Source: Bryum argenteum
Lineage: Eukaryota; Streptophyta; Bryopsida; Bryales; Bryaceae
Reading direction: 5' to 3'
NCBI GenBank assembly: GCA_037043015.1
Contig: CM073324.1
Location: forward strand, 7,275,013-7,339,012
DNA length: 64,000 nucleotides
Shown: piece by piece, positions 1 through 11,499 of the stretch
Layout of the letters: each line of letters starts with the position of its first letter
How positions within the stretch are numbered: position 1 is the first letter of the stretch
Program-made: the position numbers and the translations under genes
The notes under the pieces: model-generated
Database searches by the model: none
Told to the model about the DNA's origin: nothing
The model's input: the letters and a program-made list of their open reading frames with translations, nothing else

Positions 1-412
1 CCTCGTTATTCTCTCCTTTACCCTCCCCTTTTTTCATCCTCTCTCCTTAAATAATTGAACACTAACCAATCATTGATTTTTGAGCCTCAATGTCTCCTTG
101 ATTGTAGTTAAGTCGAGGCATGATTCTGCTTCGACTGAATCATAATCAAGGAGACTAAGGAAACATTATCCATTATGGAGAATTTAGCATACTTTTGGAA
201 CCTCAAAGTTAGTGGTCATCCTCCTTTTTTCGAGGTAGTATAAAGCCAAAAGGGACCAAGAGCACTTTGCTCTCCAATCATAAGTTTTAAAAGGCTGTGG
301 CAAATCTTCATTTTCCAAAGTATAGGACGTGTCTCACTATTCCAAACCACAATTTCAAATCAAGAATTAAACATTAATCATTTTTCTTAAGTCTGACCTC
401 CACGTAGCGTTC

Positions 413-690
413 ATGCCGGATGTTATACTATGCTGTGCTATCTTGCATAACGTATTGTTGCGGCAGTCACATGAAGAAGTGGAGGAACTACTTCACATAC
501 TCCGGCAGGAAGGGTTGGACGGTGAAGTGGTTGACGATGAGGGGGATGTTGACGGAGGACTACCTGAACCCGGTGAACATATTCCAGACAATGTAGCGAC
601 AGTAATGGGGTCAGAGAAGAGATCACAAATTGGAGTCTACCTCACAACTCAACGCCGACAGCATCCGGAGCTGCTCAGGTACGCTACTTG

Positions 691-691
<1 letters not shown>
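413..691 (+). pseudogene. PIF/Harbinger transposase, C-terminal fragment
   Basis: The 92-residue frame starts PDVILCCAILHNVLL and runs through an acidic EEVEELL...EGLDGE stretch. This is the typical C-terminal end of Harbinger (HARBI1/DDE_Tnp_4) transposases, where the last catalytic acidic residue lies just before the C-x-LHN motif. The catalytic core and N-terminus are absent upstream (1-412 has no matching frame), so this is a terminal relic. It ends just before a 38-nt T run. The partner gene of the same element class lies at 1.2-2.8 kb on the opposite strand. Family assignment rests on the ILHNxL motif and the context. The fragment is inactive. Confidence 0.6.

Positions 692-693
<2 letters not shown>

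Positions 694-731
<38 letters not shown>
694..731. repeat. 38-nt poly(T) tract
   Basis: An uninterrupted run of T lies directly after the Harbinger fragment. It may be a microsatellite or the poly(A) tail of a minus-strand retrocopy. No retroelement body is recognisable beside it. Confidence 0.8.
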
Positions 732-733
<2 letters not shown>

Positions 734-1231
734 TTTTCGTTTCCTCACCTCCAGCTCTCAGCATTTCCCTTCAACATATACATGTGAGACAGATGAGCCT
801 TGAGTCAGTGGTACCAACTGCACCGTAACATTCTGTCATTGTTTGTGTAGATTGGACTAAGCAGACTCGGTGGAAGGTGGTGCGGGGGCCTACTCTGCTT
901 GAATTGATTTGCTGTTCAGGTAGGCCTTTCATCTTATTGCGTAAATTTTTTTTAGACGACAACACGTTCCAAACTTTATTTTTGAACGTAGAAGTTAGAC
1001 ATCCGCTGATCCTGTCTATGCATCTATGTAAACACTAATTCAAATGAGCAATAAAAAAAAAACAAAACAAAAGAAAAAAACAAAACAAAAGAAAAAAACA
1101 TCTACCTTGCCGTCGCATGCTCCAAGTTATACTAACAGCGATCCTCTACTTGTAGGTGGGAGATATGGAGGTGCTGCACATACGAGCAACACGCAAGAAG
1201 GTCAGATGTTCAGAGTACTTTGTCCATGTTC

Positions 1232-2830
1232 TTAAGCTTCTGTACGGTCAGAAGTCGTAGTTGGCATAGGAGTTGTAGCAGCTGTAGCAGCAGTGTCCTG
1301 AATCAGTCCATCAGTGTGAGTCAAATCGGGGTAGATGTCGGCAGCAGTAGGGTGTTCGGTCCTTCTGGTCTGGTAGTTTGTGTTTGAGGGAGAAGGTTCC
1401 AGATTCTCCGCGTGGGGTGCACTAGGGTGATCGGTCCGTCTGGTTTGGTAGTTTGTGTTGTCAGAAGAAGGTGCCAGATTCTCCGCATGGCTCGGTATGT
1501 TCTGGCCTGGTGCTCTGAATCTATGCCATCCTCGGCCAATAAAGCTATCTCCTCTCGGATCGGGAAACACCATCCCCACTGGATTTCTAAAGCCCTGAGC
1601 TGATGTAATGAAATGTTCATGTCCAACTGGAACCATCTTTTCGAAGGATTGTCTCTTGCCCATTGTTAATCCCCGGCCTAGTACTGTTGACAGCTGCGAT
1701 AAGCAAGCAACCATCTCCCCTTGCTTGATAATGGACATCCGAGCATTCTCATTTGAGATACTAGCATTCTCATACATGCAACGGTCCTTCTCTCGTTGAT
1801 AAGCCATTTGCTCTGTAAATAGCTAAAGCTGGACCTCTATTTTGGATCGCTCCAAGTCTCTAGAGGCATCAACGATCTCCTGCATTTGGGAAGCCATAAC
1901 TACCCAGTGGCTTTCGTAGCTTCCCCGATCACAGAACGGCCGCTTAAATTTTTTCTACGAACTGCCGTGTTGTCGGGCCGTCTTTGTCCACCGTACGTGT
2001 TGTCAGAAGAGCTGAGGACCTGGGGAGTAACCCCGGGGGGGGGATGCCTGAGAATTGCCTCGCACTTGGGCTGCCTCCGGTGCCTGGAGTTCTGCCTTGC
2101 TGGACTGGCGTTGAGACGCTACGAAGAGGTGACCTCGGCTATGAAGAAGCATCCGTCGAGTCAAACGTGTCTTGCATGGAGTTGACGTATGGGTCCTCTT
2201 GTTCTGGCTCACTTTCTTCCTCTCCATCCTGCTGGTGTTGCTGAGGCCGTCGCATGTAATTGCCATCATTTGGCGACAAGAGGTCGCGAATGTGGAGGGG
2301 GGGGGCTGAATCTGAGATCTGTTACTAAACCATTCATGAGTGGCGTCGTAGAACTCTTTGGCAAACATATGCGGAAGACCCTCTGCCTTCTTTTCTGCCG
2401 ACAACAACTCCCAATAGTCGGGTACGTTCCTCCCTGTCCGGCAAAGGTAATCAGCAATCCATTTATAATCGGGGATGAGCTAATTCCATTTGGCTTTGCA
2501 TGCGGGGCCGTCTCGCAAGCACGGTGAAAACCCGACACGCATCAAGTCGTCAGAAATCCGCATCCATTTTGTATTGTCAGGAGTCATGAGATCACGTCCA
2601 TCTATCGTGTCTAACTCCCCAGGTACATCTCTCTCTTTGCCCGAATAAGGACCAGTATCTCTTGGGGGAGCTAGTTGGGGCCGCGATCCTTTCTCGGCCG
2701 CTTGTTCTAACTTGAATGAGGAGGGTTGGCGTGTGGGGGAGGTCGCGCTACTCCAACAACTCCGCCGGTTTGATGATTTGCCCGATTGAGAGCATATGGT
2801 GCTGGAAAGCTCGACCCTGCTGTTCTCATT
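1232..2830 (-). pseudogene. Harbinger-associated SANT/Myb-like protein, broken
   Basis: Read on the minus strand from about 2.8 kb, the frame gives a Myb/SANT-like trihelix: TKWMRISDDLMRVGF, RDGPACKAKWN, then LIPDYKWIADYLCRTGRNVP and YWELLSAEKKAEGLPHMF. This is the DNA-binding partner that PIF/Harbinger elements encode beside their transposase. A TAG at 2480-2482 interrupts the helix 2/3 region where Glu is expected, and a further stop lies at 2003-2005. The same frame reopens from 1807 to 1232 with a Gln/Asn-rich region and a twice-repeated SxNTNYQTRRT(D/E)HP segment. Orientation is convergent with the transposase fragment at 413-691, as in two-gene Harbinger elements. It is a pseudogene unless the stops are sequence errors. 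Confidence 0.55.
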
Positions 2831-2904
2831 TGACCATGAGATATGTTGGATTAGCTCTTATGACTATTCGTTGATCATGCAATTTTAGTTTGGGTGGACT
2901 GCTG

Positions 2905-3345
2905 AGAGCTTACAATGCTTGTATTGACACGAATCAAAATCGATGAAGAATACGCGACATTTACGCGAGGGCGAGACCTAGACGCGTTCGTGAAAAACGG
3001 AACTGGAGAAGGGTACTACATCGCCCAAGTTTGGCCGGGGTTCACTCACATTCCTGACTTCTTACACCCTAAAGCTGTGGACTGGTGGACTCAAGAGCTG
3101 CAAGAGTTTTACAAGTTGGTGCCTTACGACGGCATGTGGCTGGACATGAACGAGCCGGCGAATTTCTGAAGTGTACCCAACTGTTACTACGATCCGGGTG
3201 TGCCATGCGACATCATTGATAAATGCTGCATGACTTGTAACATCGACCCGGATCGACTCAAAGAAGGTGCTTACAGTATGCTACAGATTGTTGTGGATCA
3301 ATGCAAATTGCCAAGTTTACACCCTACAGGCACGTACGTCTAACA
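2905..3345 (+). pseudogene. GH31 alpha-glucosidase-like exon with nonsense codon
   Basis: The frame reads DEEYATFTRGRDLDAFVKN, then GYYIAQVWPGFTHIPDF, WWTQELQEFY and DGMWLDMNEPANF. The last is the GH31 nucleophile motif WxDMNEP, whose Asp is the catalytic nucleophile in alpha-glucosidases and alpha-xylosidases. A TGA at 3167-3169 stops the frame just after the motif, where a Cys codon (TGY) would be expected. The same frame then continues with SVPNCYYDPG and a Cys-rich stretch to about 3340, so the break is recent or a sequence error. Only this exon is present; the rest of the roughly 900-residue enzyme is not found nearby. It may be a captured gene fragment. Confidence 0.65.
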
Positions 3346-5046
3346 TAATCCCTAGGCAATTTCCGTATTTGCATTTCTACTTCTGCTGATTGTTGAGTGT
3401 CTAGCATGTTCTTACAATGGGAAAAGAATGTACATGTGCAAACAGAGAAGCTGAAACTAACCGTCAACAGGAATAGCACTTGGCCTGATGGGGCCCGAGT
3501 ACTGGTCAACTTCGGGTCTGTTCTCCATTTCAGTGTATGTCTTCAAAATACATGTCCGGATACCACAATTTAGTATCAAATTCAATTCACAGAGGATTGC
3601 ATCGCAAGAGCGGTCAATACCTAATCAAGAAATGCTGAGCCTGGAGGGCCGGATTATTCATAGCATCATTCAAGTTTGGAACGATGCATCAACAGCAATG
3701 CGAGAATACAGAAGTGAGCCGTGTAAGGTGAGCTCCAGTCAAAAACTCCGACTGCTCTAACTGCAGTCGTTACGATTCATGACTTTGACAAAAGTATAAT
3801 GTGACAGCAGTTTCTTTACTCTTCCGCAAACAGTTTGAAACAAAATGTCTCATTCGCAATTCACTGAACTGCAGGACGCAGAGAAGTCGCCCGTACCATT
3901 CAGCAACGGAATCAAAGGACAGCGTACATGATCGCAAAGAAGAAAATCTATAGTCGCAATTCAAAGAAGGAACGTATTTGAGAGATGCTTGCACAATAGA
4001 ATTGAAGGTTCGATTACAACCCCCTTCTCTGGTTTTCGTGTGGAGTCGTCGCCGTTGAGGCGCCCACACCCCGCGACTGTTATGGTCACCTTTTCTTAGA
4101 CATCGGCTTATTTGTAGAAACCGCTCTTACGCAAGGGGTCCTCGCGAGCCGCTTTACGTATGACCGCCCAAATATCTCTCAAATCTACGAATTTGCTAGA
4201 TTAGTAACAACTACTTGACCTGCTCTTATCTCCTCGTGGGCCAACAACAATAGCCGTAATTTTCTCTGAAACCGCTCTTAACCCATCCCATTTTTCCTGA
4301 CACGTAGGTTTGATGTTTACCAATGTGCGCAGGTCAGAACGCCCATCAGTTTTCTGCCGCCTATTACCGATATTACTTGAGCTCTATTGCCAGGTGGGAA
4401 CGTGCTTTTAACGCCCATGTACCTGCTATCGGTCATGTTATTACACATCAAATTAGTAACGAGCACCGAGTAACGTAGAGTATTTGATGGCTTTCACTTA
4501 ACCCCGGGAAACTATTGCCGGCAGGAAGTCACGGATGAACATCCCTCCCTTAGAAGATAACTGCAGTAAATGAAAAAACCCACTTTGGAACTTACCGTGG
4601 CAAGGAAAACAAAAGCGAGACCTATGTGGGCCGGACGTAATTCCCATGGGAGGTGGGTTTGGTGCCTGCTGCATCAGCTGTCGCAGTGTCCCCGTTTTAG
4701 ATTCAGAGGGTGTCCAATGGAGAAGGCTAAATCCCCTGTAGTGGGACAGCCCCGCGCGGTCTCCCTTGCCAGCGCGGTTGCGCGGTTTAGTTACCGCCCG
4801 CCACTTTCCAGTTACCCTGCGGTAACAGGACCTGCCCGCTCGAGACACTACGCCCGCCAAAAACCCTCTTCCCGCATGCCACCATGCGCCACCATGCCCC
4901 CATGCCATCCACATCCCCCATGCCATCTACATGCGCATGTCACAGATTGGAGGTGCTAAGTTTAGATTCTATGTCACAATAACTCCTAAATCAATAATAT
5001 ATTGGCGGCGCTAGGTTCAGATTCTGTGTCACAACTTTCCAGCTGG
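3346..5046. other. no recognisable gene
   Basis: Short frames only, none with a recognisable domain. From 4.6 to 4.95 kb the DNA is GC-rich with short repeats of CATGCC/CCATG. I see no promoter, RNA gene or transposon end here that I can defend. Confidence 0.5.
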
Positions 5047-5560
5047 TATTAGATCTAAATCCGATGTCACAGTAGTACACAGTCTCGTAGTGTTTTCGGG
5101 CATTGCCAACGATTTCGGGCGTCTAGAGGGCACAATTATACTCAATTCCACCGCTACATCTCGGTTTAAGCTTCTGCTCTACTGCTATCAATTGCACCGA
5201 ACCGGAGACTACTCCATCAATTTCTCAATACTCAATATCAATACTTACTCAATCTCAAACTTTAGGATTCCCTAGATCTCAGTCCGTTGTCACGAATGCG
5301 CCCAGTCTTGCAGTTCTCCGGAGTATCTCCAACGACGTGAGGCACAATTATACTCAATTCTATGTACACATCTCGGTGTTGGTTTCTGTACTTCTGCTGT
5401 TGCATCAAACCGGAGACTACTCCATTACTTACTCAATACCAATCGTTGTATCTTTAGGTTTCGCTAGATGTCAATCCGGTGTCACGAATGTGCCTAGTCT
5501 TCCATCCTTCCAGAGTATCTCCAACGATTTTGGCCGTGGACTAAATACTCTTGTATTGAA
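5047..5560. repeat. imperfect tandem repeat, about 210-bp unit
   Basis: About two and a half copies in direct order. Each copy contains a TCCGATGTCAC-like start, a block with ACGATTTCGG, the sequence CACAATTATACTCAATTC, a CATCTCGG block and ACCGGAGACTACTCCAT. The second copy starts near 5271 and the third, incomplete, near 5466. Copies differ by indels, so the array is old. Short open frames inside it are not credible genes. Confidence 0.6.
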
Positions 5561-5717
5561 CCGGAAACCGCTTACAATTGCATTCAGAACCAATCACTTT
5601 TCGCATTGTTTGTGGAGATCCTCTCCTACGCACTTACAGACTAAGTCAGTGGTAATCGAATCTACTCTCTTTGAATACGACGCTGCTTCTCCATATACTC
5701 CCCCGCTGCGGCCCGGT

Positions 5718-5800
5718 GAGCTGAAATTCTTACTCGATGCACTTACTTGAGAGCCATGATGAGCTGAAATTCTTACTCGTTGCATTCACTTGAGTGACAC
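5718..5800. repeat. two-copy tandem repeat, 43-bp unit
   Basis: GAGCTGAAATTCTTACTCG occurs at 5718 and again at 5761, followed in both by a (G/T)TGCA(T/C)T(T)AC(T)TGAG-like tail. Confidence 0.7.
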
Positions 5801-5823
5801 ATGTTTCAGTAGATTGAGGATCT

Positions 5824-6290
5824 GTGTTGGGTGATGCAGTCGTCTTTTCCGTCGTGTTCGATGTAGTCGATGCCATGGTTTCTCAAACCCCCCATTCTGC
5901 TCCAGTGGTGCACTCACTTGAGAGTCCTGTCCGAGGCAAGCTCAGCAATGCGGAGGCTAAGATTCTGGCTCACATCCAATCGATGGTCCAAGATTCCAAA
6001 GAGGGTCCATTTGGGGTGACTAATCTCCAATGGAACAAGGAGCATAGGGCACGTCGTGGAAAACATTGTAAGGATCACGAAGTTCGATACTGTATGTGCG
6101 TGCAAAGAGGATAGAAGATTTCATCGCTGGAGTTCCAAATGGTAGCGAGGGGACACAATGCGTTTACCGCAAGACTAAAGAGAACCACAAGCGCCCTGAG
6201 GATGCAAGGGAGGGCGCTCGCACATCGTTGTATTTTTCAAAGTCAGGAAACTTCGGTTCATGGATCACTTCGGTATTTTATAAGTAGAGT
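5824..6290 (+). other. weak coding candidates, unrecognised
   Basis: Two overlapping frames (5824-6114 and 6096-6287) may be one exon split by a frame change. The first encodes a mildly charged 96-residue peptide containing EAKILAHIQSMVQDSKEG. The second is basic, with KRTTSAL and SKSGNFGSWITSVFYK. No domain is recognised and no splice pair clearly joins them. They could be chance frames. Confidence 0.2.
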
Positions 6291-6565
6291 TGTTTTATCA
6301 GAAAATTGGGTCTATTTCTTATAACACAACAGTATTTCACTTTGATCAGCAATGGGTGACAATATTCAGCAGCGGATGACAAAAGTCAACCTCTTTAGGA
6401 TTACCTCTGATTTGGCCGGACAGTATTAGTTGTTTGAAGTAATTTCTGGAATTCCTTACACTGTCATTGTTCATGCGTTGTTTACTGCTGAAAATGAAGA
6501 ACTAAAATGATAAGAACTAAAATGCTTAGAACATTGTTCATGTTCAGGGTTTACCAATACCTGAA

Positions 6566-7250
6566 ATGTTATTATGTCTTCGCAGGTGGCATTGCGAATA
6601 TGGTCCACAAAACTACTCCGGTACTGTTAAAACCATCACACCGAATCTCCTCCCTAGGGCTAGAAAGAAATTGATCATTTCGAAGGTGAGTTCTGTGTCA
6701 CAGGGGACTCGCCACGAGACGTCTCCTGCCAAGCAGAAGCGAATTGCACGAAAAGCCCCGCGGAAATTCAAGCCCAAACCACAGCCACCGAACAACATCG
6801 ATTGCAACGCAGTCCCTGCGTGCGTGACTCATGTACATCCTCCCAAACCATCGCGTAGGAGAGTTTTGGAAAGTACAGCAAATGGAAGTGTTGTTGATGG
6901 ACCTCTTGTGACCAAAAAGAAATTGACTCGCAAGAAACCTGGGTGGGTTCTTCATGATTCTCCCCGTATCACGCATACCTCACAATCTGCGTGCTCCCCT
7001 TGGGTGAAGCCCGACGTGGTCCATTGACAAAGAGGATCGCTAGAGAATGGGGAATGTGTCATTCATGTTGATGAGATGGGTTTAGACATCATTGAGCCTA
7101 TTCCTGACCTTAACGAGGAGCCTGCGTTTTCTAATTCCGCGGACTTTGGTAATTGTGAGAATGCTTACAATTTTTCCCCATCTTCACTTACAGTGCTGGA
7201 CTTGGTTCTGTGGTATTTCATCATAACCGCCCATTTCGGTTTCTGATAAT
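6566..7250 (+). other. unrecognised basic exon(s) with a DLNxEP motif
   Basis: The frame at 6566-7027 is Lys/Arg/Pro-rich: ARKAPRKFKPKPQPP, TKKKLTRKKPGWVLHD. It is preceded at 6584 by a good acceptor (TTCGCAG). In another frame, about 7050-7245 reads ENGECVIHVDEMGLD, then IEPIPDLNEEPAFSNS. DLNEEP fits the plant EAR repressor motif DLNxxP. If both belong to one gene, an intron or frame shift separates them near 7030. The basic composition suggests a nuclear protein, but no DNA-binding fold is recognisable and the assignment is weak. Confidence 0.3.
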
Positions 7251-8846
7251 ACAATGTCACTGTAACATTGTCACTCTCATATTATGAATGCCCCGGTTAT
7301 ATGTAGGTGCCACATTCAGCGTTTCTCAAATGCTAAGTGTCACTTCGCTCCCCACTGCCACCTTGTCTAACAATGAGTCAAACGCAGGTATTACCATCTC
7401 ATCGAATGTTACGAAATGTTTTGTATGGCATTCCTACTATCACAACCTCTGTTATATCGTTCTCCAATGTGATTACGGTGTGAGCGGTGAGCCGTGAGCA
7501 GATTTTCCATGAGCAGTGAGCAGATTTCGAGGGAATATTCTACACAAAAAGAGAATATTAGTTAATTTAATTTGAACAAATTCAATATTTGTGCACCCCT
7601 AAAGCCGTGGGAATACTGCGGATACATGACAATCTAGACCCTACAACCATGGTGAATTGGGATATTTTCGTTGTTTTGCTCTTAACTGCTGAGTTTAGTG
7701 TTGCTGAGTTTCGGCCGAGGCTGCCAAATTTGGTCGATTTGTGAGGACCTAGGGGAATAAAAATTAAACAAGGGCTCAGCTGCATGAAAGTGGATGGCAC
7801 TGAAATTGCGCAACACCTGACCCCATGCACACTGAACTTGGAGCCCTCTTGACCCCACTTGACCCCACAATGAGAGTTGTGCTGAAACAAAGTTCAAATG
7901 AATTACGTATGGAGGCCGGTCCCAGCATCATCGTTTCTTCAAAATCGATCTCGTCGATCAAACCCGCCAAATGTGCCCTTGTAGAATAGTTCGTCATGGT
8001 ATACATTTTGTTTGGCAGTCGTAGCCTCCTCCCTCAAAAAGGATTCAATATCCTGATCCATGTGGCCCAATGTTGGTGAATTCTCTCTATCTAGAGATCA
8101 ATTACTTGACATTCCATCGATGGGATCCTCGGGGAACTCATGTAATTGTCGACGTTTAATATCGTAGCTGCCTTCAAAAACTGCCAGATCCTGCAAGGGC
8201 AGCCTCGGCCGTAGAGGATTAAATGGTTTAGCTAATATGTGAAAATAAAAAATATGTTCTCATATTACAACAAAGGAAAACCGGTTCTTGTACTGGAAAT
8301 GGGTTGGGCTGTGTCGGACTAGATGGGAATGGATTGTGTCATAAGGAGTGTCGGAGTGTCGGTCGGTAAATACGTCCCATGTAAAAAATGTCGGTGCTCA
8401 TGCATTATGATGTTGGACTTCATGAGATTGGATGGGTTGTGTAGGGGTGAATACGTCCCATGTACATGTGCAGTGTCGGTGCTCATTGTGTCGGTGGTCA
8501 ATACTCACGAGAATGTAAGAAAAGTGCTGCGACGGTCTCCCTGAGAACTCACGTGGATTGTCATGAGAATGTAAGGGAAGGGGTGTGTCGATTTCTAATT
8601 TGTTAAAATGTCGGTGCCATCGAGTACAGAACAGCTGCCGGCCGGTGTGCCGATCCTGACGGCGCTGCCGGTGGGTCGATCCTGACGGCACTGCCGGTGA
8701 TGAGAAGTCGGGTTTGTGAGGCTGCAAGGGAAATCCGGAGTTCTCCTTATATACGAGAACGGAGGAGCAATGTAGCCAACATCTCAAAGCAATTCGTTGG
8801 CCATCTCGTTTTTGAAGCTTTTCACTCTTGCACTGTTGTGGATTAA
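7251..8846. other. no recognisable gene
   Basis: Only short shadow frames. A small direct repeat (GTGAGC...GAGCAGATTT) lies at 7480-7530. Short TGTCGGTG and CTGCCGGT motifs at 8.3-8.7 kb resemble a sparse, degenerate form of the GTGCCGGC family seen later in the window. Confidence 0.4.
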
Positions 8847-9284
8847 ATGGCGGGGCATTCGGGCGATTTTGATCTTTTATACTTGTATTCCTGCACTGCC
8901 TGTGGGGAGAAAAAAATCCGAGCTTGTTTGTTGGAGCATCCTCGTCTCGGTATTGGCATATGCATTTCGTGCAAGCTTGTGTTGGATGACGTTGTATTCA
9001 CGAAGAATGCCCAGTACGATGATGAGCAATGCAATTGGTGTGGGGGAATTCAGTTTGTGATCCCGTGTGATTATTGTAACAACGTGTGGTGTGCAGCGTG
9101 TATCGCACGGAACAAGGGAGACGACTACCTGAAGGACATGACGGGCAAAAATTGGGGGTGCTTCAGCTGCAACAAGTATGAGATAGTGCCTCAGCAGACG
9201 ATTTGGGAGGATTTCTTGGAATTCACTTCAGAAGCTGGTGATCGCAGCAGCAGTGATTCTGGGAGTGATTCCAACTACGAGTAG
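8847..9284 (+). CDS. stand-alone ADD-type zinc-finger protein (copy 1)
   Basis: An intronless 145-residue protein with twelve zinc-ligand cysteines in the order of an ADD domain (ATRX/DNMT3/DNMT3L). A GATA-like C4 finger uses C16, C19, C39 and C42. A PHD-like C8 finger uses C62, C65, C74, C77, C82, C85, C105 and C108. Spacing and intervening sequence match ATRX (CTACG, HPRL, EQCNWC, CDYCNNVWC, CIARNKG, GCFSC). In known proteins this domain reads the histone H3 tail (unmodified K4, often K9me3). Here nothing else is attached except an acidic Ser-rich tail (SSSDSGSDSNYE), so it would act as an adaptor or competitor. The ATG at 8847 gives a frame open throughout. A paralogue lies 1.3 kb downstream. 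Confidence 0.75.
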   Translation: MAGHSGDFDLLYLYSCTACGEKKIRACLLEHPRLGIGICISCKLVLDDVVFTKNAQYDDEQCNWCGGIQFVIPCDYCNNVWCAACIARNKGDDYLKDMTGKNWGCFSCNKYEIVPQQTIWEDFLEFTSEAGDRSSSDSGSDSNYE

Positions 9285-9289
9285 CTGTT

Positions 9290-9540
9290 TGATAGTTATA
9301 GCAGTTGTATTGCTACGACTCACATTTGAAATGAGAGTTGGCTGTGAATGTGTGTGGAATTTCTTAATACAACTTACAGACTTCCGCACTGCCGAGGATT
9401 TCTGCCTGACTGCTTTACTCGATGCTTTGAAGCTCAAGTCAACCGCTGCGTATCTGTTTGATATTTATAGTATATGTATGGCCACGACTCACATTTCGAA
9501 TGAGATGGTTTTGAGTGTTCTGGAATTTTAAACTACAAAT
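9290..9540. repeat. imperfect two-copy tandem duplication, about 150 bp
   Basis: The block GTA(G/T)CTGTTTGATA...ATAG...TG(C/G)(T/C)ACGACTCACATTT...GAATGAGA occurs just after the first ADD gene stop codon and again from 9448. The copies match over about 90 bp with small gaps. The second copy could be the 3' end of a decayed third ADD unit. Confidence 0.5.
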
Positions 9541-9922
9541 AACAAACTTTGGCAATCCCAAGGACCCCTGCATGACTAAAAAATTCACAAAAGAAGATTG
9601 CACATTCTGGAGGATACTTAATGGGGATGATAAGTATATCAAAAAATTGACAGGATTTTCAGCGCCATTCAGCGCCTCAATTTGTTCATCTGGAGCTAGT
9701 AACGCCAATGCAGTGCGGCCAATTGTTGATTGGGAGGAGACAGGACCCCAAGTTGTTGATCGGGAGGACACAGTACCCATTGTATCATTTGCCAATCAGG
9801 AGGAGCTACCGCCATTGCCGGTTTACAAATTACCGAATACAAATTACCGAATTCACAATCTTGATACTTTAATTTGCACCAGGCCACATCATTTGCCCCC
9901 TAATGCACCTTTGCCGGACTAA
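9515..9922 (+). other. unrecognised open frame of 135 codons
   Basis: The frame is hydrophilic and contains a near-duplicated pair, DWEETGPQV then DREDTVPIV, followed by a second pair, KLPNTNYRIHN. The internal repeats suggest low-complexity drift rather than a folded domain. No splice or start evidence supports it. It could be a 3' exon of the first ADD gene locus or non-coding. Confidence 0.2.
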
Positions 9923-10583
9923 TCTCAAGTCTTTCTAATCGCTTATTCGATCACGAAATGTGATTACAATGGAAGATGTGTTAGGATTTTTTAAAAAATA
10001 TTTTAAGAGTAACTGCAAAAAAAAATATTCTTGGGCTGTGATCGAACGTCGGAATCTTGGTATCCAGAGAGATGACACCAGTAGTATCTAGCGATAATGA
10101 AATTCGATTATCTATGAGGACACAATTCTAGAGGATGTTAGGCATTGATTTTGAAATGAAGGAGGTGGACAAGAATTGGCCGACCACACAAAATGGACTT
10201 AGTATGAACAAAGTGAGGAACACCAGAACTGAGTAGTGAAGAACAGAGCTCTGCCAGAGTGATTAAAGAAAATTTGTCAAGGCCACATTACCACTACATA
10301 TTGTCGTACTGTTCAAAGTCAAAGCACCTGCATCTAGTTATAATGGGGGCCAGGGCACAACGCGGTGGACCTAGCGCGTGTAGGTGGGGCCGGCGCACAA
10401 CGCTGTGGACCTAGGGCGAGTGAATATTGAAGAGAGCTTCGTGGGAGATCAAGATCTTCTTCTGACAATTAGATATTGTCTGACCAAGGGGTTGTTGAGT
10501 GATCAGAGACATAAGTATATAGAGTGGCAACGGATTGTTCATTTCTGTATGTCGATGCTGCGAGTAGACTGAGATTTCTAAGT
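9923..10583. other. intergenic, no gene seen
   Basis: A short direct repeat at about 10345-10415 (GGGGCC(A/G)G(G/C)GCACAACGC(G/T)GTGGACCTAG) lies upstream of the second ADD gene. Nothing else is recognisable. Confidence 0.5.
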
Positions 10584-11172
10584 ATGGCTTCGGTCTCTCT
10601 CAATGGTCCAACCTATGATTGCTCCGTCTGTGGGAATACCAGGTTTCAGGCTTCCTTTAAGGAGCACCCGCGTCTCGCAGTTGGTCTCTGTTGTCAATGC
10701 GGTGCAGACTATGCAAAGAAGAAGTGGACAAAGGTAAGAAAGATACAGAACGCAATGTGTTGTATGCGCCTAGCTATGTGATGTTACTGTTTTCGTCCAG
10801 ATCAATGAATGCTAACAACTGGTCTAATTTGTGTTCCACTTGTGATCCACTTGTGCTCGGCAGAATGAGGCTGGAAAGGAAGTGTACTGCAGTTGGTGCT
10901 TCGACCATCACTACGATATGATCAGCTGTGGAGCTTGCCCGAAGGTGTGGTGTACAGGTTGTGTATCGAACAACAAAGGTGACGAGTACATACTAAAGAT
11001 ACAACACTCTGCAGAGATTTGGAAGTGCTTCAGTTGTGACAACAGCACGTACACCGAATTACCAAGACATGGGAAGAGTTCCGTGACACAGCAAAGAACT
11101 ACGACCCTCCACTATCACCGTCCATTTGGGAAGATGCAGTAGAGGAAGGTCTTGAAGATAGCAATATCCCTA
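10584..11172 (+). CDS. stand-alone ADD-type zinc-finger protein (copy 2), frame break near C-terminus
   Basis: Exon 1 (10584-10733) and exon 2 (from 10864) join in phase 0 across a GT-AG intron of 130 bp. The product has the full ADD cysteine set: C13, C16, C36 and C39 in the GATA-like finger, then C59, C62, C72, C75, C80, C83, C105 and C108 in the PHD-like finger. It shares KEHPRL, CSWC, VWCTGC, NNKGDEY and WKCFSC with copy 1. The annotated frame ends at 11142, but from about 11060 another frame reads KTWEEFRDTAKNY, then SIWEDAVEEGLEDSNIP. That resembles the IWEDFLEF tail of copy 1, so one base appears to be missing near 11058. GTGAGT after 11172 could be a further donor. The two genes are a diverged tandem pair, one of which lacks the intron. 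Confidence 0.7.
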
Positions 11173-11499
11173 AGTGAGTACATTTTGCATGTAAATGTTG
11201 ATGTGTGACGTATGTCAAGTTGTCATAAATTAGTATGGACTGATATATGGATATATATGTGTCAGGTAAAAGCTGACTCGATATCTAAACATGCGCAAGA
11301 TTTTGCTCCTAATGTGTAATGTTGTTTCAACCTTTTATCGACTTAAAACTCGTTACGGTGTCGTATGAAATGTCTAGAAGAGCATCAAGCGCGCGGAACA
11401 CGGTAGATAAATCCACCTAGTAGAAGTCGCTTGATCGCGTTGAAGCTAAGAGTCGTTACGCGGTTCAGCACGACAGCGCTAGCATCCTATAGTTCAGGG
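11173..11499. other. intergenic, no gene seen
   Basis: Mixed-composition sequence between the ADD pair and the GC-rich array; no feature supported. Confidence 0.5.

Noticed and set aside
413..2830. A complete, active Harbinger element.
   Set aside because: The transposase lacks its catalytic N-terminal part and the SANT gene has in-frame stops; no terminal inverted repeats were found.
7480..7530. GTGAGC...GAGCAGATTT direct repeats as a transposon end.
   Set aside because: Only two short copies, no terminal inverted partner and no target duplication.
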